Shown here: positions 1 to 6,292 of the stretch, piece by piece
Layout of the letters: each line of letters opens with the position of its first letter
Numbering within the stretch: position 1 is the first letter of the stretch
Assembly: GCA_021823635.1 (NCBI GenBank)
Contig: JAKANT010000032.1
Coordinates: 1 to 9,522 of the forward strand
DNA length: 9,522 nucleotides
Direction: 5' to 3'
DNA from: Pseudomonadota bacterium
GTDB taxonomy: Bacteria; Pseudomonadota; Gammaproteobacteria; Burkholderiales; Burkholderiaceae_F
Notes under the pieces: model-generated
Database searches by the model: none
The model's input: only the letters and a program-made list of their open reading frames with translations
What the model was told of the DNA's origin: nothing
Made by a program: the position numbers and the translations under genes

Positions 1-49
1 TGTGCCGGTCGATCTCGACGTCGCCGCCGGCCGGCGCGCTGCAAAGCAC
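1..49 (-). CDS. Possible start of a further operon gene, cut by the left edge (unrecognised)
   Basis: A GTG at 49-47 opens an uninterrupted minus-strand frame to the window edge, reading VLCSAPAGGDVEIDRH. An AAAGG-like sequence sits a few bases before it, at about the right distance for ribosome binding. It would lie 16 bases past the livF stop, as expected for the next gene of the operon. Only 16 residues are visible and I recognise no family. In such GC-rich DNA an open stretch this short is not evidence by itself, so this is a tentative call resting on spacing and the Shine-Dalgarno-like sequence. Confidence 0.2.
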   Translation of the reverse strand, partial: MLCSAPAGGDVEIDRH

Positions 50-65
50 GGCGCACCTTTGCCGG

Positions 66-827
66 TCATCGGGGCGTGTGGGGTTGCGCATCACCCGGGT
101 TTTCGCGCCGCGCGCCCAGGTAGGACTCGACGATGCGCGCGTCGTCCGCCAGTCCGCGCGCCGGCCCCTGCAGCGTGATCGCGCCGGTCTCCAGCACGTA
201 GCCGTAATCGGCCACCTCGAGCGCGGCGCGCGCGTTCTGCTCGACCAGCAGGATCGTTACGCCGGTGGCGCGTAGGCGGCCGATCACCTCGAAAATGTCG
301 CGCACGATCAGCGGCGCCAGTCCCAGGCTCGGCTCGTCCAGCAGCAGCAGTTTCGGCTTGCCCATCAGCGCGCGGCCGATCGCCAGCATCTGCCGCTCGC
401 CGCCCGACAGCGTGCCGGCCAGTTGCGCGCGCCGTTCGCGCAGGCGCGGGAACAGCGCGTAGACGTTGTCCAGTTCGTCGCGCCAAGTGCGCTCGCGCCG
501 CCGAAAGCGTCGGTAGGCGCCGAGCACCAGGTTGTCTTCGACCGGCATCGACGCGAAAAGCTCGCGCCGCTCCGGCACCAGTGCGATGCCGCGCATCACG
601 CGCGTCTCCAGCGCTTCGCGCGCAAGGTCCACCCCGTCGTAGAACAGATGCCCGCGCGCCGGCAGCAGACCCATGATCGCGTTCAACAGCGTGGACTTTC
701 CGGCGCCGTTCGGTCCGATCACCGTCACCACGCTGCCGGCGTGCGCGCGCAGGTTGATGCCGGCCAGCACTTCGGCCTTGCCGTAGCCGGCGTGCAGGTC
801 GCGCACTTCGAGCAGTTCGGTCGTCAT
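66..827 (-). CDS. livF: LivF-type ATPase of a branched-chain-amino-acid-type (HAAT) ABC importer
   Basis: A 253-residue cytoplasmic ATPase that would pair with the LivG domain of the upstream fusion to drive import. Visible motifs are Walker A GPNGAGKS (38-45), the LivF-style VPERRELF in place of the usual Q-loop (84-91), signature LSGGE (140-144), Walker B LLLLDEP (160-166), and LVEQN (194-198), where LivF proteins carry Gln instead of the switch His. Family LivF proteins run about 230-240 residues; the extra here is a polar C-terminal tail after YLGARR that looks dispensable. The ATG at 827-825 fits the start of the family (LLEVRDLHAGYGKAEVL). There is no good Shine-Dalgarno sequence: the bases just before the start belong to one arm of the inverted repeat filling the gap to the fusion gene. 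Assignment to LivF rather than LivG is firm; the substrate is not shown by this subunit. Confidence 0.94.
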   Translation of the reverse strand: MTTELLEVRDLHAGYGKAEVLAGINLRAHAGSVVTVIGPNGAGKSTLLNAIMGLLPARGHLFYDGVDLAREALETRVMRGIALVPERRELFASMPVEDNLVLGAYRRFRRRERTWRDELDNVYALFPRLRERRAQLAGTLSGGERQMLAIGRALMGKPKLLLLDEPSLGLAPLIVRDIFEVIGRLRATGVTILLVEQNARAALEVADYGYVLETGAITLQGPARGLADDARIVESYLGARRENPGDAQPHTPR

Positions 828-830
828 CGC

Positions 831-958
831 TCAGAAGCCGTGAATGAATCTACTGCGCGCCCCGATCTTGCGCCTGCGGTGCTCAACGTATCGCCCATAC
901 GCCTCCGCTGCTCGGCGCAACCTCGTGGCGCTCGCGACGATTTCTTCACGGCTTCTCA
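831..958. repeat. Symmetric nested inverted-repeat element filling the livMG-livF gap
   Basis: Perfect 12-base outer arms AGAAGCCGTGAA (833-844) and TTCACGGCTTCT (945-956) extend inward with AATC/GATT (847-850 and 939-942) after a 2-base mismatch. Inside lie TTGCGCC/GGCGCAA (868-874 and 914-920), GCGG/CCGC (876-879 and 905-908), and a central hairpin CGTAT-CGCCC-ATACG (887-901). Nearly all pairs share one centre at 894-894.5, so this is one folded unit and not scattered chance matches. It takes up the entire intergenic space: one arm overlaps the LivMG stop codon and the other ends 6 bases before the livF ATG. In the operon mRNA it would form a long stem covering the livF ribosome-binding region. 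It may be a REP- or MITE-like mobile repeat, an mRNA processing or stability element, or a translational control element. Size and symmetry are seen; the role is inference. Flanking GCTC at 829-832 and 961-964 is too short to claim a target duplication. Confidence 0.8.
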
Positions 959-2722
959 ATGCTCGGTGCCGAGATAGGCGGCGCGCACCGCGGGGCTTGC
1001 CTGCACTTCGGCCGGCGTGCCTTCCATCAGCTTGGTGCCGAACTCCATCACGACGATGCGGTCGGTCAGCCCCATCACGAAGTCCATGTCGTGCTCGACC
1101 AGCAGGATCGACAGTCCCTCGGCCCGCAACTGGCGCAGCACGTCGGCCAGCGCCTGTTTCTCGCGCAGCCGCAGGCCGGCGGCCGGTTCATCGAGCAACA
1201 GCAGCACCGGATCGGTCGCCAGCGCGCGCGCGATTTCCACCAGCCGCTGCGGGCCGAGCGGCAGGTTGCCGGCCAGCTCGTGCATGCGATCGCGCATGCC
1301 GATGCGTTCGAGCTGCCGGGCCGCTTCGGCGAGCAGGCGCCGCTCTTCGCCGCGATCCAGCCGCAGCATCGCGGCCAGCGTGCCCGCGCGCGCGCGCCGG
1401 TGGCCGCCGAGCGCCACGTTTTCCAGCACGGTCATGTCGGGCACCAGCCTGACGTGCTGGAACGTGCGCGCCAGCCCGCGCGCGGCAATGCGGCGCGAAC
1501 CGAGGCCGTCGATGCGCTCGCCGCGAAAACGCACTTCGCCGGCGGTCAGTGGCAGCACGCCGGACACGAGATTGAACAGCGTCGTCTTGCCGGCGCCGTT
1601 CGGTCCGATCAGACCGAGGATCTCGCCGGCGTGCAGACGAAAACTGACGTCGTTGACCGCCACCAGGCCGCCGAACGCCTTGCGCGCCGCCGCCACTTCG
1701 AGCAGCACTTCGCCGCGCGGCGGCTTGTCGCGAACCGCGAGCGCCGCCGCGCCGGCCCAGTCGTTGCCGCGCACGCGCGGCGGCAACCGGGCGGCGATGT
1801 GCGGCCAAAGGCCCTGCGGCGCGTAGCGCAGGGTCAGGACCAGCGCCAGCCCGAACACGATGATCTCGAAATTGCCGCTGGCACCGACCAGTTTCGGCAG
1901 CCAGGCCTGAAGCTGGTCTTCGGCGAGCTTGACCACCGCTGCGCCGGTGAACGCGCCCCAGACGTGACCCACACCTCCGACCACCGCCATCAGCAGGTAC
2001 TCGATGCCCATCTTCAGGCCGAACGGCGTCGGGTTGACCGTGCGCTGGAAGTGCGCGAACAGCCAGCCAGAGATCGCGGCCAGGATCGCGGCCAGCACGA
2101 ACACGATCACTTTGTAACGGAACGTCGACACGCCCATCGCTTCGGCCATCACCGTGCCGCCGCGCAGCGCACGGATCGCGCGGCCCGGGCGCGAGTCGAG
2201 CAGGTTCAGCGCCGCGAACGCGGCGGCGATCGCGATGCCCCAGATCAAGTAGAACTGCGTGCGTCCCTCGTGCAACGTGACGCCGAACGCGGCCAGCGCC
2301 GGCACGCCGAGGATGCCGTCGTACTTGCCGAGAAAATCGAGGTTCGCCATCAGGTAGTTCAGCGACAGCCCCCAGGCGATCGTCGCCAGCGGCAGGTAAT
2401 GACCGGACAGAAGCAGGGTGAGCGCGCCCAGCAGCAGGGCGCTGGCGGCAGTCAGTAGCACGCCGATCACGAGCGCCGTCCAGGGCGAGGCGATCTGATG
2501 CACGGTCAGCAATGCGGTGGTGTAGGCGCCGATCGCGACGAACGCCGCCTGCCCGAACGAGGTCAGCCCCGCCACGCCGGTCAGCAGCACCAGCCCAATG
2601 GCGACGATCGCGTACAGCCCGATGTAATTCAGCTGCGTGATCCAGAACTCGGGCACCGGCAACTGCGGAGCCGCGAACAACGCGGCGAAGAAGGCGACCG
2701 CGGCCAGCGTGCGCGCGCTCAT
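956..2722 (-). CDS. livM-livG: LivM-LivG fusion: permease plus ATPase of a HAAT-family ABC importer
   Basis: One 588-residue chain joins two normally separate subunits. Residues about 1-310 are a LivM-type permease with hydrophobic membrane helices and the cytoplasmic coupling loop GRAIRALRGGTVMAEAMGVS (180-199). A short linker (about 311-338) leads to a LivG-type ATPase with Walker A GPNGAGKT (373-380), Q-loop TFQHVRL (420-426), a degenerate signature LPLGPQR (487-493) where LivG proteins usually read close to LSxGQQR, Walker B LLLLDEP (507-513) and switch His in LVEHD (541-545). It starts one base after the livH stop; the GAAGAAGAG of the LivH C-terminus can serve as ribosome-binding site, so the two are translationally coupled. 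Such permease-ATPase fusions are known in betaproteobacteria. The continuous frame and intact motifs on both halves argue against a frameshift artefact. The inverted-repeat element begins at the stop codon. Confidence 0.93.
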   Translation of the reverse strand: MSARTLAAVAFFAALFAAPQLPVPEFWITQLNYIGLYAIVAIGLVLLTGVAGLTSFGQAAFVAIGAYTTALLTVHQIASPWTALVIGVLLTAASALLLGALTLLLSGHYLPLATIAWGLSLNYLMANLDFLGKYDGILGVPALAAFGVTLHEGRTQFYLIWGIAIAAAFAALNLLDSRPGRAIRALRGGTVMAEAMGVSTFRYKVIVFVLAAILAAISGWLFAHFQRTVNPTPFGLKMGIEYLLMAVVGGVGHVWGAFTGAAVVKLAEDQLQAWLPKLVGASGNFEIIVFGLALVLTLRYAPQGLWPHIAARLPPRVRGNDWAGAAALAVRDKPPRGEVLLEVAAARKAFGGLVAVNDVSFRLHAGEILGLIGPNGAGKTTLFNLVSGVLPLTAGEVRFRGERIDGLGSRRIAARGLARTFQHVRLVPDMTVLENVALGGHRRARAGTLAAMLRLDRGEERRLLAEAARQLERIGMRDRMHELAGNLPLGPQRLVEIARALATDPVLLLLDEPAAGLRLREKQALADVLRQLRAEGLSILLVEHDMDFVMGLTDRIVVMEFGTKLMEGTPAEVQASPAVRAAYLGTEH

Positions 2723-2723
2723 T

Positions 2724-3761
2724 TCACTCTTCTTCGACGTGGCGGTCGATCAGCGACCGCCACAGCAGCACCGGCAGGATCGCGGTGAAGACGATCACCT
2801 CCTTGAAGGCGCTGGCCCAGAACGAGCCGAACGACTCGAGGATGCCGACCCCGATTGCGCCGACCGCCGCCAGCGGGTAGCTGGCCAAGCCGGCGAACAC
2901 CGCGGCGACGAAACCCTTCAGCCCGATCAGAAAGCCGCTGTCGTAGTAGACGGTGGTGGTGGGGCCGATCAGCAGGCCGGACAGCGCCCCGATGAAGGCG
3001 GCCATCGTGAACGAAATGCGGCCGGCGCCCGCGGTGGAGATCCCCATCAGGCGGGCACCGGTGCGATTGACTGCGGTGGCGGCGAGCGCCTTGCCGGTCA
3101 GCGTACGGCCGAAAAACAGCCACAGCGCCAGGATCAGCGCGATCGACGCGGCGAATACGATCACAGTCTGCCCGGACAGCGTAAGCGCTCCGACGACGAA
3201 GCGCGCGTCCCAGAACGGCGGCGTACGGTAACCCTCGGCGCCGAAGAACAGAAGACCCAGGCCGGTCAGCGCGAAGTGCACGCCGACCGACACGATCAGC
3301 AGCACCAGCACGCTGGCGTCGGCGAGCGACTGGTAGCCGAGCCGGTACAGCAGCGGGCCCATCGGTGTCACCAGCGCCAGCGTCAGCAGCACCGCCAGCG
3401 GCAGCGCCGGCTTGGCGGGCGCGATCCACCACGCGAATGCGCACACCGCCAGCGGCGCGGCGAGTGTGGCCGCGGCGCGGCCGAGCACCCGCACGCCGGG
3501 GGCGCCGCGCCGTAGGTCGGCCGCGGCGTCCAGCACGGCGACCGCGGCCGCCATCACGGCCAGCAGCCAGACGGTGCCCGGCACCTGGCCCGCCTGCAGC
3601 ATGCCGAGCGTCAGCGTACCGAAGGCGACGAACTCGCCCTGAGGGATGAAGATCACGCGGGTGACCGCGAACACCATCACCAGCGCCAGCGCCAGCAGCG
3701 CGTACACGGCGCCGTTGGTCACGCCGTCGAGCAGCAGGATGGCGGCGATCGAGGCGTCCAT
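2724..3761 (-). CDS. livH: LivH-type inner-membrane permease, enlarged form
   Basis: A polytopic membrane protein of 345 residues that would form the import channel with the LivM half of the downstream fusion. The LivH features are the N-terminal LDGVTNGAVYALLALALVMVF (from residue 11), then QGEFVAFG (41-48), the coupling loop GKALAATAVNRTGARLMGIS (223-242) and the C-terminal GLKGFVAAVFAGLASYPLAA. Ordinary LivH proteins have about 290-310 residues; here the excess lies between residues 60 and 130, an Ala/Leu-rich stretch with at least one or two further hydrophobic segments and a basic patch (ADLRRGAPGVRVLGR). The ATG at 3761-3759 matches the family start but lacks a clear Shine-Dalgarno sequence. 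It lies 80 bases after the thioesterase stop and 1 base before the fusion gene. Membrane location and role are secure from the family; the substrate is not. Confidence 0.92.
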   Translation of the reverse strand: MDASIAAILLLDGVTNGAVYALLALALVMVFAVTRVIFIPQGEFVAFGTLTLGMLQAGQVPGTVWLLAVMAAAVAVLDAAADLRRGAPGVRVLGRAAATLAAPLAVCAFAWWIAPAKPALPLAVLLTLALVTPMGPLLYRLGYQSLADASVLVLLIVSVGVHFALTGLGLLFFGAEGYRTPPFWDARFVVGALTLSGQTVIVFAASIALILALWLFFGRTLTGKALAATAVNRTGARLMGISTAGAGRISFTMAAFIGALSGLLIGPTTTVYYDSGFLIGLKGFVAAVFAGLASYPLAAVGAIGVGILESFGSFWASAFKEVIVFTAILPVLLWRSLIDRHVEEE

Positions 3762-3775
3762 CGGCGTTTACCGGT

Positions 3776-3820
3776 CGGCGTCGGGCGTAACGAAGCCGGC
3801 GCTCGCCGCTGCTGACGCCG
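3776..3820. other. Inverted repeat in the thioesterase-livH gap
   Basis: CGGCGTC (3776-3782) and GACGCCG (3814-3820) are perfect 7-base complements. Between them is a smaller imperfect stem, AGCcGGCG against CGCCGCT (roughly 3794-3810). In the minus-strand transcript this folds between the thioesterase stop and the livH start. There is no run of U after it, so it is not a standard intrinsic terminator. It could damp or process the transcript between the two genes. At this GC content a stem of this size can also arise by chance. Confidence 0.35.
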
Positions 3821-3841
3821 CTGGCATTTGCGCGCAGGGCG

Positions 3842-4258
3842 TCATTCGCAAAGCTGCCGGATATCTTCGGGGATCGGCACCGAGCGCAGGCGGCCGGTGT
3901 CCGCGTCGCGCACAACGAAGGCGCGCGTCTCGCGGCCTTCGCACAACAGCTCGTCGCCGCGCTTGATCGCGTGGTGCTGCACGAACACTTTGGCGCGCCA
4001 CTCTTCGACGCGCGTGTGCACTTCGACCGTCTCGGCGTAGGTGGCGGCCTTGACGAAGCGGACGTTGACCTCCAGCAGCGGCGTGCCGATGATGCCGCGC
4101 GTGCGTTGCAGCTCGCGCCATGGCGGCACGCCGCAACTGAAGAAGAAATGGGCGGAGGCGGCGTCCATCCAGCGCAGGAAGTTCGGGTAAAAGACGATGC
4201 CGGCGGGGTCGCAGTCGCCGAAGTGGATCGTGATCGGTAAAACGCTGGTTCGGCTCAT
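3842..4258 (-). CDS. Hotdog-fold acyl-CoA thioesterase, 4-hydroxybenzoyl-CoA thioesterase type
   Basis: A 138-residue cytoplasmic enzyme of the hotdog superfamily that should hydrolyse an acyl- or aryl-CoA thioester to free acid and CoA. From memory it matches the Pseudomonas 4-hydroxybenzoyl-CoA thioesterase (EC 3.1.2.23; 141 residues) along its whole length. It has FGDCDPAGIVFYPNF at 13-27 with the catalytic Asp at the same position (17), then RWMDAAS (29-35), CGVPPWR (42-48), GIIGTPLLEVNVRFV (55-69), VEEWRAKVFVQHH (84-96), and an LCE end like LCS. This likeness is closer than to YbgC or FcbC relatives in general, so an aromatic-CoA substrate is favoured, though not proven. The ATG at 4258-4256 aligns with the family N-terminus; the Shine-Dalgarno sequence is poor. 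It is the first gene of the operon with livH, livM-livG and livF, and is divergent from htpG. It may rescue CoA trapped as an aromatic thioester. Confidence 0.9.
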   Translation of the reverse strand: MSRTSVLPITIHFGDCDPAGIVFYPNFLRWMDAASAHFFFSCGVPPWRELQRTRGIIGTPLLEVNVRFVKAATYAETVEVHTRVEEWRAKVFVQHHAIKRGDELLCEGRETRAFVVRDADTGRLRSVPIPEDIRQLCE

Positions 4259-4290
4259 CGCCGCGGTCGGGCTTGGGTTGGCGGCGGGCG

Positions 4291-4319
4291 ATGTTGCCGT
4301 AGCGCCGCGCGGCTGGCAA
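4291..4319 (-). promoter_or_regulatory. Weak sigma-70-like promoter candidate for the thioesterase-liv operon
   Basis: On the minus strand, TTGCCA (4319-4314) and CAACAT (4296-4291) are separated by exactly 17 bases. The -35 matches consensus at 5 of 6 positions; the -10 matches at only 3 but keeps the A at its second and T at its last position. Transcription would begin near 4284, leaving a leader of about 25 bases before the thioesterase ATG. The spacing is right, the -10 is poor, and no better pair was seen in this gap. Confidence 0.3.
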
Positions 4320-4320
4320 C
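4293..4320. promoter_or_regulatory. Dyad-symmetric candidate operator in the divergent spacer
   Basis: GTTGCC (4293-4298) and GGCAAC (4315-4320) are perfect complements 16 bases apart. They enclose the palindrome GCCGCGCGGC (4304-4313), which is nearly concentric. The dyad lies directly over the candidate promoter of the thioesterase-liv operon and ends 7 bases before the -35 element of the htpG promoter. A dimeric repressor bound here would block the liv operon. No regulator gene is visible in the window, so the function is inferred from symmetry and position alone. Confidence 0.3.
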
Positions 4321-4326
4321 CGTGCG

Positions 4327-4353
4327 CTTGAAAATCGGGCCGGCCGCCCCCAT
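4327..4353 (+). promoter_or_regulatory. Sigma-32 (RpoH) heat-shock promoter of htpG
   Basis: CTTGAAA (4327-4333) and CCCCAT (4348-4353) are separated by 14 bases. Both elements equal the core consensus of the enterobacterial heat-shock sigma factor RpoH, and the spacing is within its normal range. Transcription would start near 4360, about 34 bases before the htpG ATG. E. coli htpG is a known RpoH-dependent gene, so site, spacing and downstream gene agree. The site also settles the htpG start, because an upstream GTG in frame at 4322 would not be in the transcript. Confidence 0.85.
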
Positions 4354-4381
4354 CGTCGCGCGGCGCCGATGCGACAGTAGC

Positions 4382-4386
4382 GGAGG
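4382..4386 (+). promoter_or_regulatory. Shine-Dalgarno sequence of htpG
   Basis: GGAGG lies 7 bases before the ATG at 4394. It is the strongest ribosome-binding site in the window and fixes the htpG start. Confidence 0.85.
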
Positions 4387-4393
4387 ATCATCG

Positions 4394-6292
4394 ATGGGAG
4401 CACAGAAAGAGACGCTGGGATTCCAGGCCGAAGTCAAGCAGCTGCTGCACCTGATGGTGCATTCGCTGTATTCGAACAAGGAGATCTTTCTGCGGGAGCT
4501 GGTCAGCAACGCATCGGATGCGTGCGACAAGCTGCGCTTCGAGGCGATCGCCAAGCCGGAACTGCTGGAAGGCGGCAAGGATTTCGTGATCCGCGTCGGC
4601 TTCGACAAGGCGGCGCGCACGATCACGGTGTCGGACAACGGCATCGGCATGACGCGCGAGGAGGCGATCCAGCACCTCGGCACGATCGCGAAGAGCGGCA
4701 CGCGCGAATTCTTCGCGCAACTGACCGGCGACCAGCAGAAAGACGCGCAATTGATCGGCCAGTTCGGCGTCGGCTTCTACTCTAGCTTCATCGTCGCCGA
4801 CCGCGTGACCGTGATCTCGCGCCGCGCGGGGCTGCCGGCGGAGTCGGCCGTCAAGTGGGAAAGCGACGGCAGCGGCGAGTTTACGGTCGAGCCGGCCAGC
4901 CGGGCCGAGCGCGGCACCGACGTGATCCTGCACTTGAAGGAAGGCGAAGACGAGCTGCTGTCGCGCTGGAAGCTGACCGAGATCCTGAAGAAGTACTCCG
5001 ATCACATCGCGACACCGATCCGGATGAAGAAGGAGCGGTGGGACAAGGACAAGAACGAATTTGTGCCGACCGACGAGGAAGAAACGGTCAACCAGGCCAA
5101 TGCGCTGTGGGCACGGCCGAAAAGCGAAATCACCGACGAGCAGTACAAGGAGTTCTACAAACACGTCGCGCACGACTTCGGCGATCCGTTGGCGTGGACG
5201 CACAACCGCGTCGAAGGACGCACCGAGTACATTCAGTTGCTGTACATCCCGGCGCGCGCGCCGTTCGACATCTGGGACCGCCACCAGCGCCACGGCGTCA
5301 AGCTGTACGTGCGGCGCGTGTTCATCATGGACGACGCCGAACAGTTGATGCCGGCGTACCTGCGCTTCGTGCGCGGCGTGATCGACTCCAACGACCTGCC
5401 GCTGAACGTCAGCCGCGAAATCCTGCAGGAGTCGCGCGACGTCAAGGCGATCCGCGAAGGCTCGACCAAGCGCGTGCTCGGCCTGCTCGAGGAGCTGGCG
5501 GAAACTCGCCAAGAAGACTACGCCAAGTTTTGGGCCGAATTCGGCCAGGTGCTGAAGGAAGGTATCGGCGAGGATTCCGCCAACCGCGAGCGCATCGCCA
5601 AGCTGCTGCGCTTCGTCTCCACCGCGAGCGAAGGCAAACCGACCGTGTCGCTGGCCGACTACGTCGCCCGCATGAAGACCGGTCAGAAGGCGATCTATTA
5701 CGTCACCGCCGACACGTTGGAGGCGGCGCGCAGCTCGCCGCACTTGGAGGTGTTCCGCAAGAAAGGGGTCGAGGTCCTGCTGCTGACCGACCGCATCGAC
5801 GAGTGGATGCTGACGTTCCTGACCGAATTCGACGGCAAGCCGCTGACGTCGGTGGCCAAAGGCGACCTGGACCTGGGCGAATTGGCCGATGCGGCCGAGA
5901 AGGAGCAGCAGCAGAAGGTCGCCGACGAGTACAAAGACCTGGTGGCGAAGGTCAAGGCTGCGCTCGGCGACAGGGTCAAGGACGTGCGCGTCACGCTGCG
6001 GCTGACCGATTCGCCGGCGTGTCTGGTGGTGGACCGCGACGCGATGAGCGGGCACCTGCAGCGGTTGCTGAAGGCGGCCGGCCAGAAGGTGGCGGCCACG
6101 CCGCCGATCCTGGAGCTGAACCCGCAGCATCCGCTGGTGCAGCGGCTGCAGTTCGAAGAAGCCAAGCTCGCCGACTGGGCGCAGCTGCTGTTCGAGCAGG
6201 CGCAACTGGCCGAGGGCGGACAGCTGGACGATCCGGCGGCGTTCGTGCGGCGCGTCAACGAGCTGCTGCTCGATGCCGCGGCGAAGAAGTGA
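4394..6292 (+). CDS. htpG: HtpG, bacterial Hsp90 molecular chaperone
   Basis: An ATP-dependent cytoplasmic chaperone of 632 residues (E. coli HtpG has 624) that remodels client proteins as a dimer, typically with DnaK. The N-terminal GHKL ATPase domain (about 1-225) shows Glu35 and Asn39 in RELVSNASDACDKLRF, Asp81 in SDNGIGM (80-86) for adenine binding, HLGTIAKSGT (94-103, lid) and GQFGVGFYS (122-130). The middle domain (about 230-505) has LNVSREILQ with the Arg that contacts the ATP phosphate (residue 341). The C-terminal dimerisation domain (about 510-632) ends in DAAAKK, without the MEEVD tail of eukaryotic cytosolic Hsp90, as usual for bacteria. The start is chosen from the GGAGG site and the RpoH promoter; the same frame is open upstream to a GTG at 4322, which is rejected. 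Its last 20 bases overlap the next gene. All expected key residues are present, so it should be active. Confidence 0.98.
   Translation: MGAQKETLGFQAEVKQLLHLMVHSLYSNKEIFLRELVSNASDACDKLRFEAIAKPELLEGGKDFVIRVGFDKAARTITVSDNGIGMTREEAIQHLGTIAKSGTREFFAQLTGDQQKDAQLIGQFGVGFYSSFIVADRVTVISRRAGLPAESAVKWESDGSGEFTVEPASRAERGTDVILHLKEGEDELLSRWKLTEILKKYSDHIATPIRMKKERWDKDKNEFVPTDEEETVNQANALWARPKSEITDEQYKEFYKHVAHDFGDPLAWTHNRVEGRTEYIQLLYIPARAPFDIWDRHQRHGVKLYVRRVFIMDDAEQLMPAYLRFVRGVIDSNDLPLNVSREILQESRDVKAIREGSTKRVLGLLEELAETRQEDYAKFWAEFGQVLKEGIGEDSANRERIAKLLRFVSTASEGKPTVSLADYVARMKTGQKAIYYVTADTLEAARSSPHLEVFRKKGVEVLLLTDRIDEWMLTFLTEFDGKPLTSVAKGDLDLGELADAAEKEQQQKVADEYKDLVAKVKAALGDRVKDVRVTLRLTDSPACLVVDRDAMSGHLQRLLKAAGQKVAATPPILELNPQHPLVQRLQFEEAKLADWAQLLFEQAQLAEGGQLDDPAAFVRRVNELLLDAAAKK

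Noticed and set aside
829..964. GCTC at both sides of the palindromic element as a target-site duplication
   Set aside because: Four bases, not placed symmetrically to the arms, and frequent by chance in this DNA.
959..2458. Long plus-strand frame of 499 codons opposite the LivMG gene
   Set aside because: Composition (His/Gln/Arg-rich, no domains) is that of a shadow frame; the minus-strand protein has complete ABC transporter motifs.
2719..3915. Minus-strand frame of 398 codons overlapping livH in another phase
   Set aside because: The product is Arg/Ala/Gly-rich and unstructured, whereas the overlapping LivH frame shows clear membrane segments and family motifs.
4355..4375. GTCGC...GCGAC stem in the htpG leader as an RNA thermometer
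   Set aside because: The first arm falls at or before the predicted transcript start near 4360, and the stem does not cover the GGAGG site. Induction is already explained by the RpoH promoter.
4322..4393. Upstream GTG start for htpG adding 24 residues
   Set aside because: It precedes the predicted transcript start of the RpoH promoter, lacks a ribosome-binding site, and the added residues are not part of the HtpG family N-terminus.
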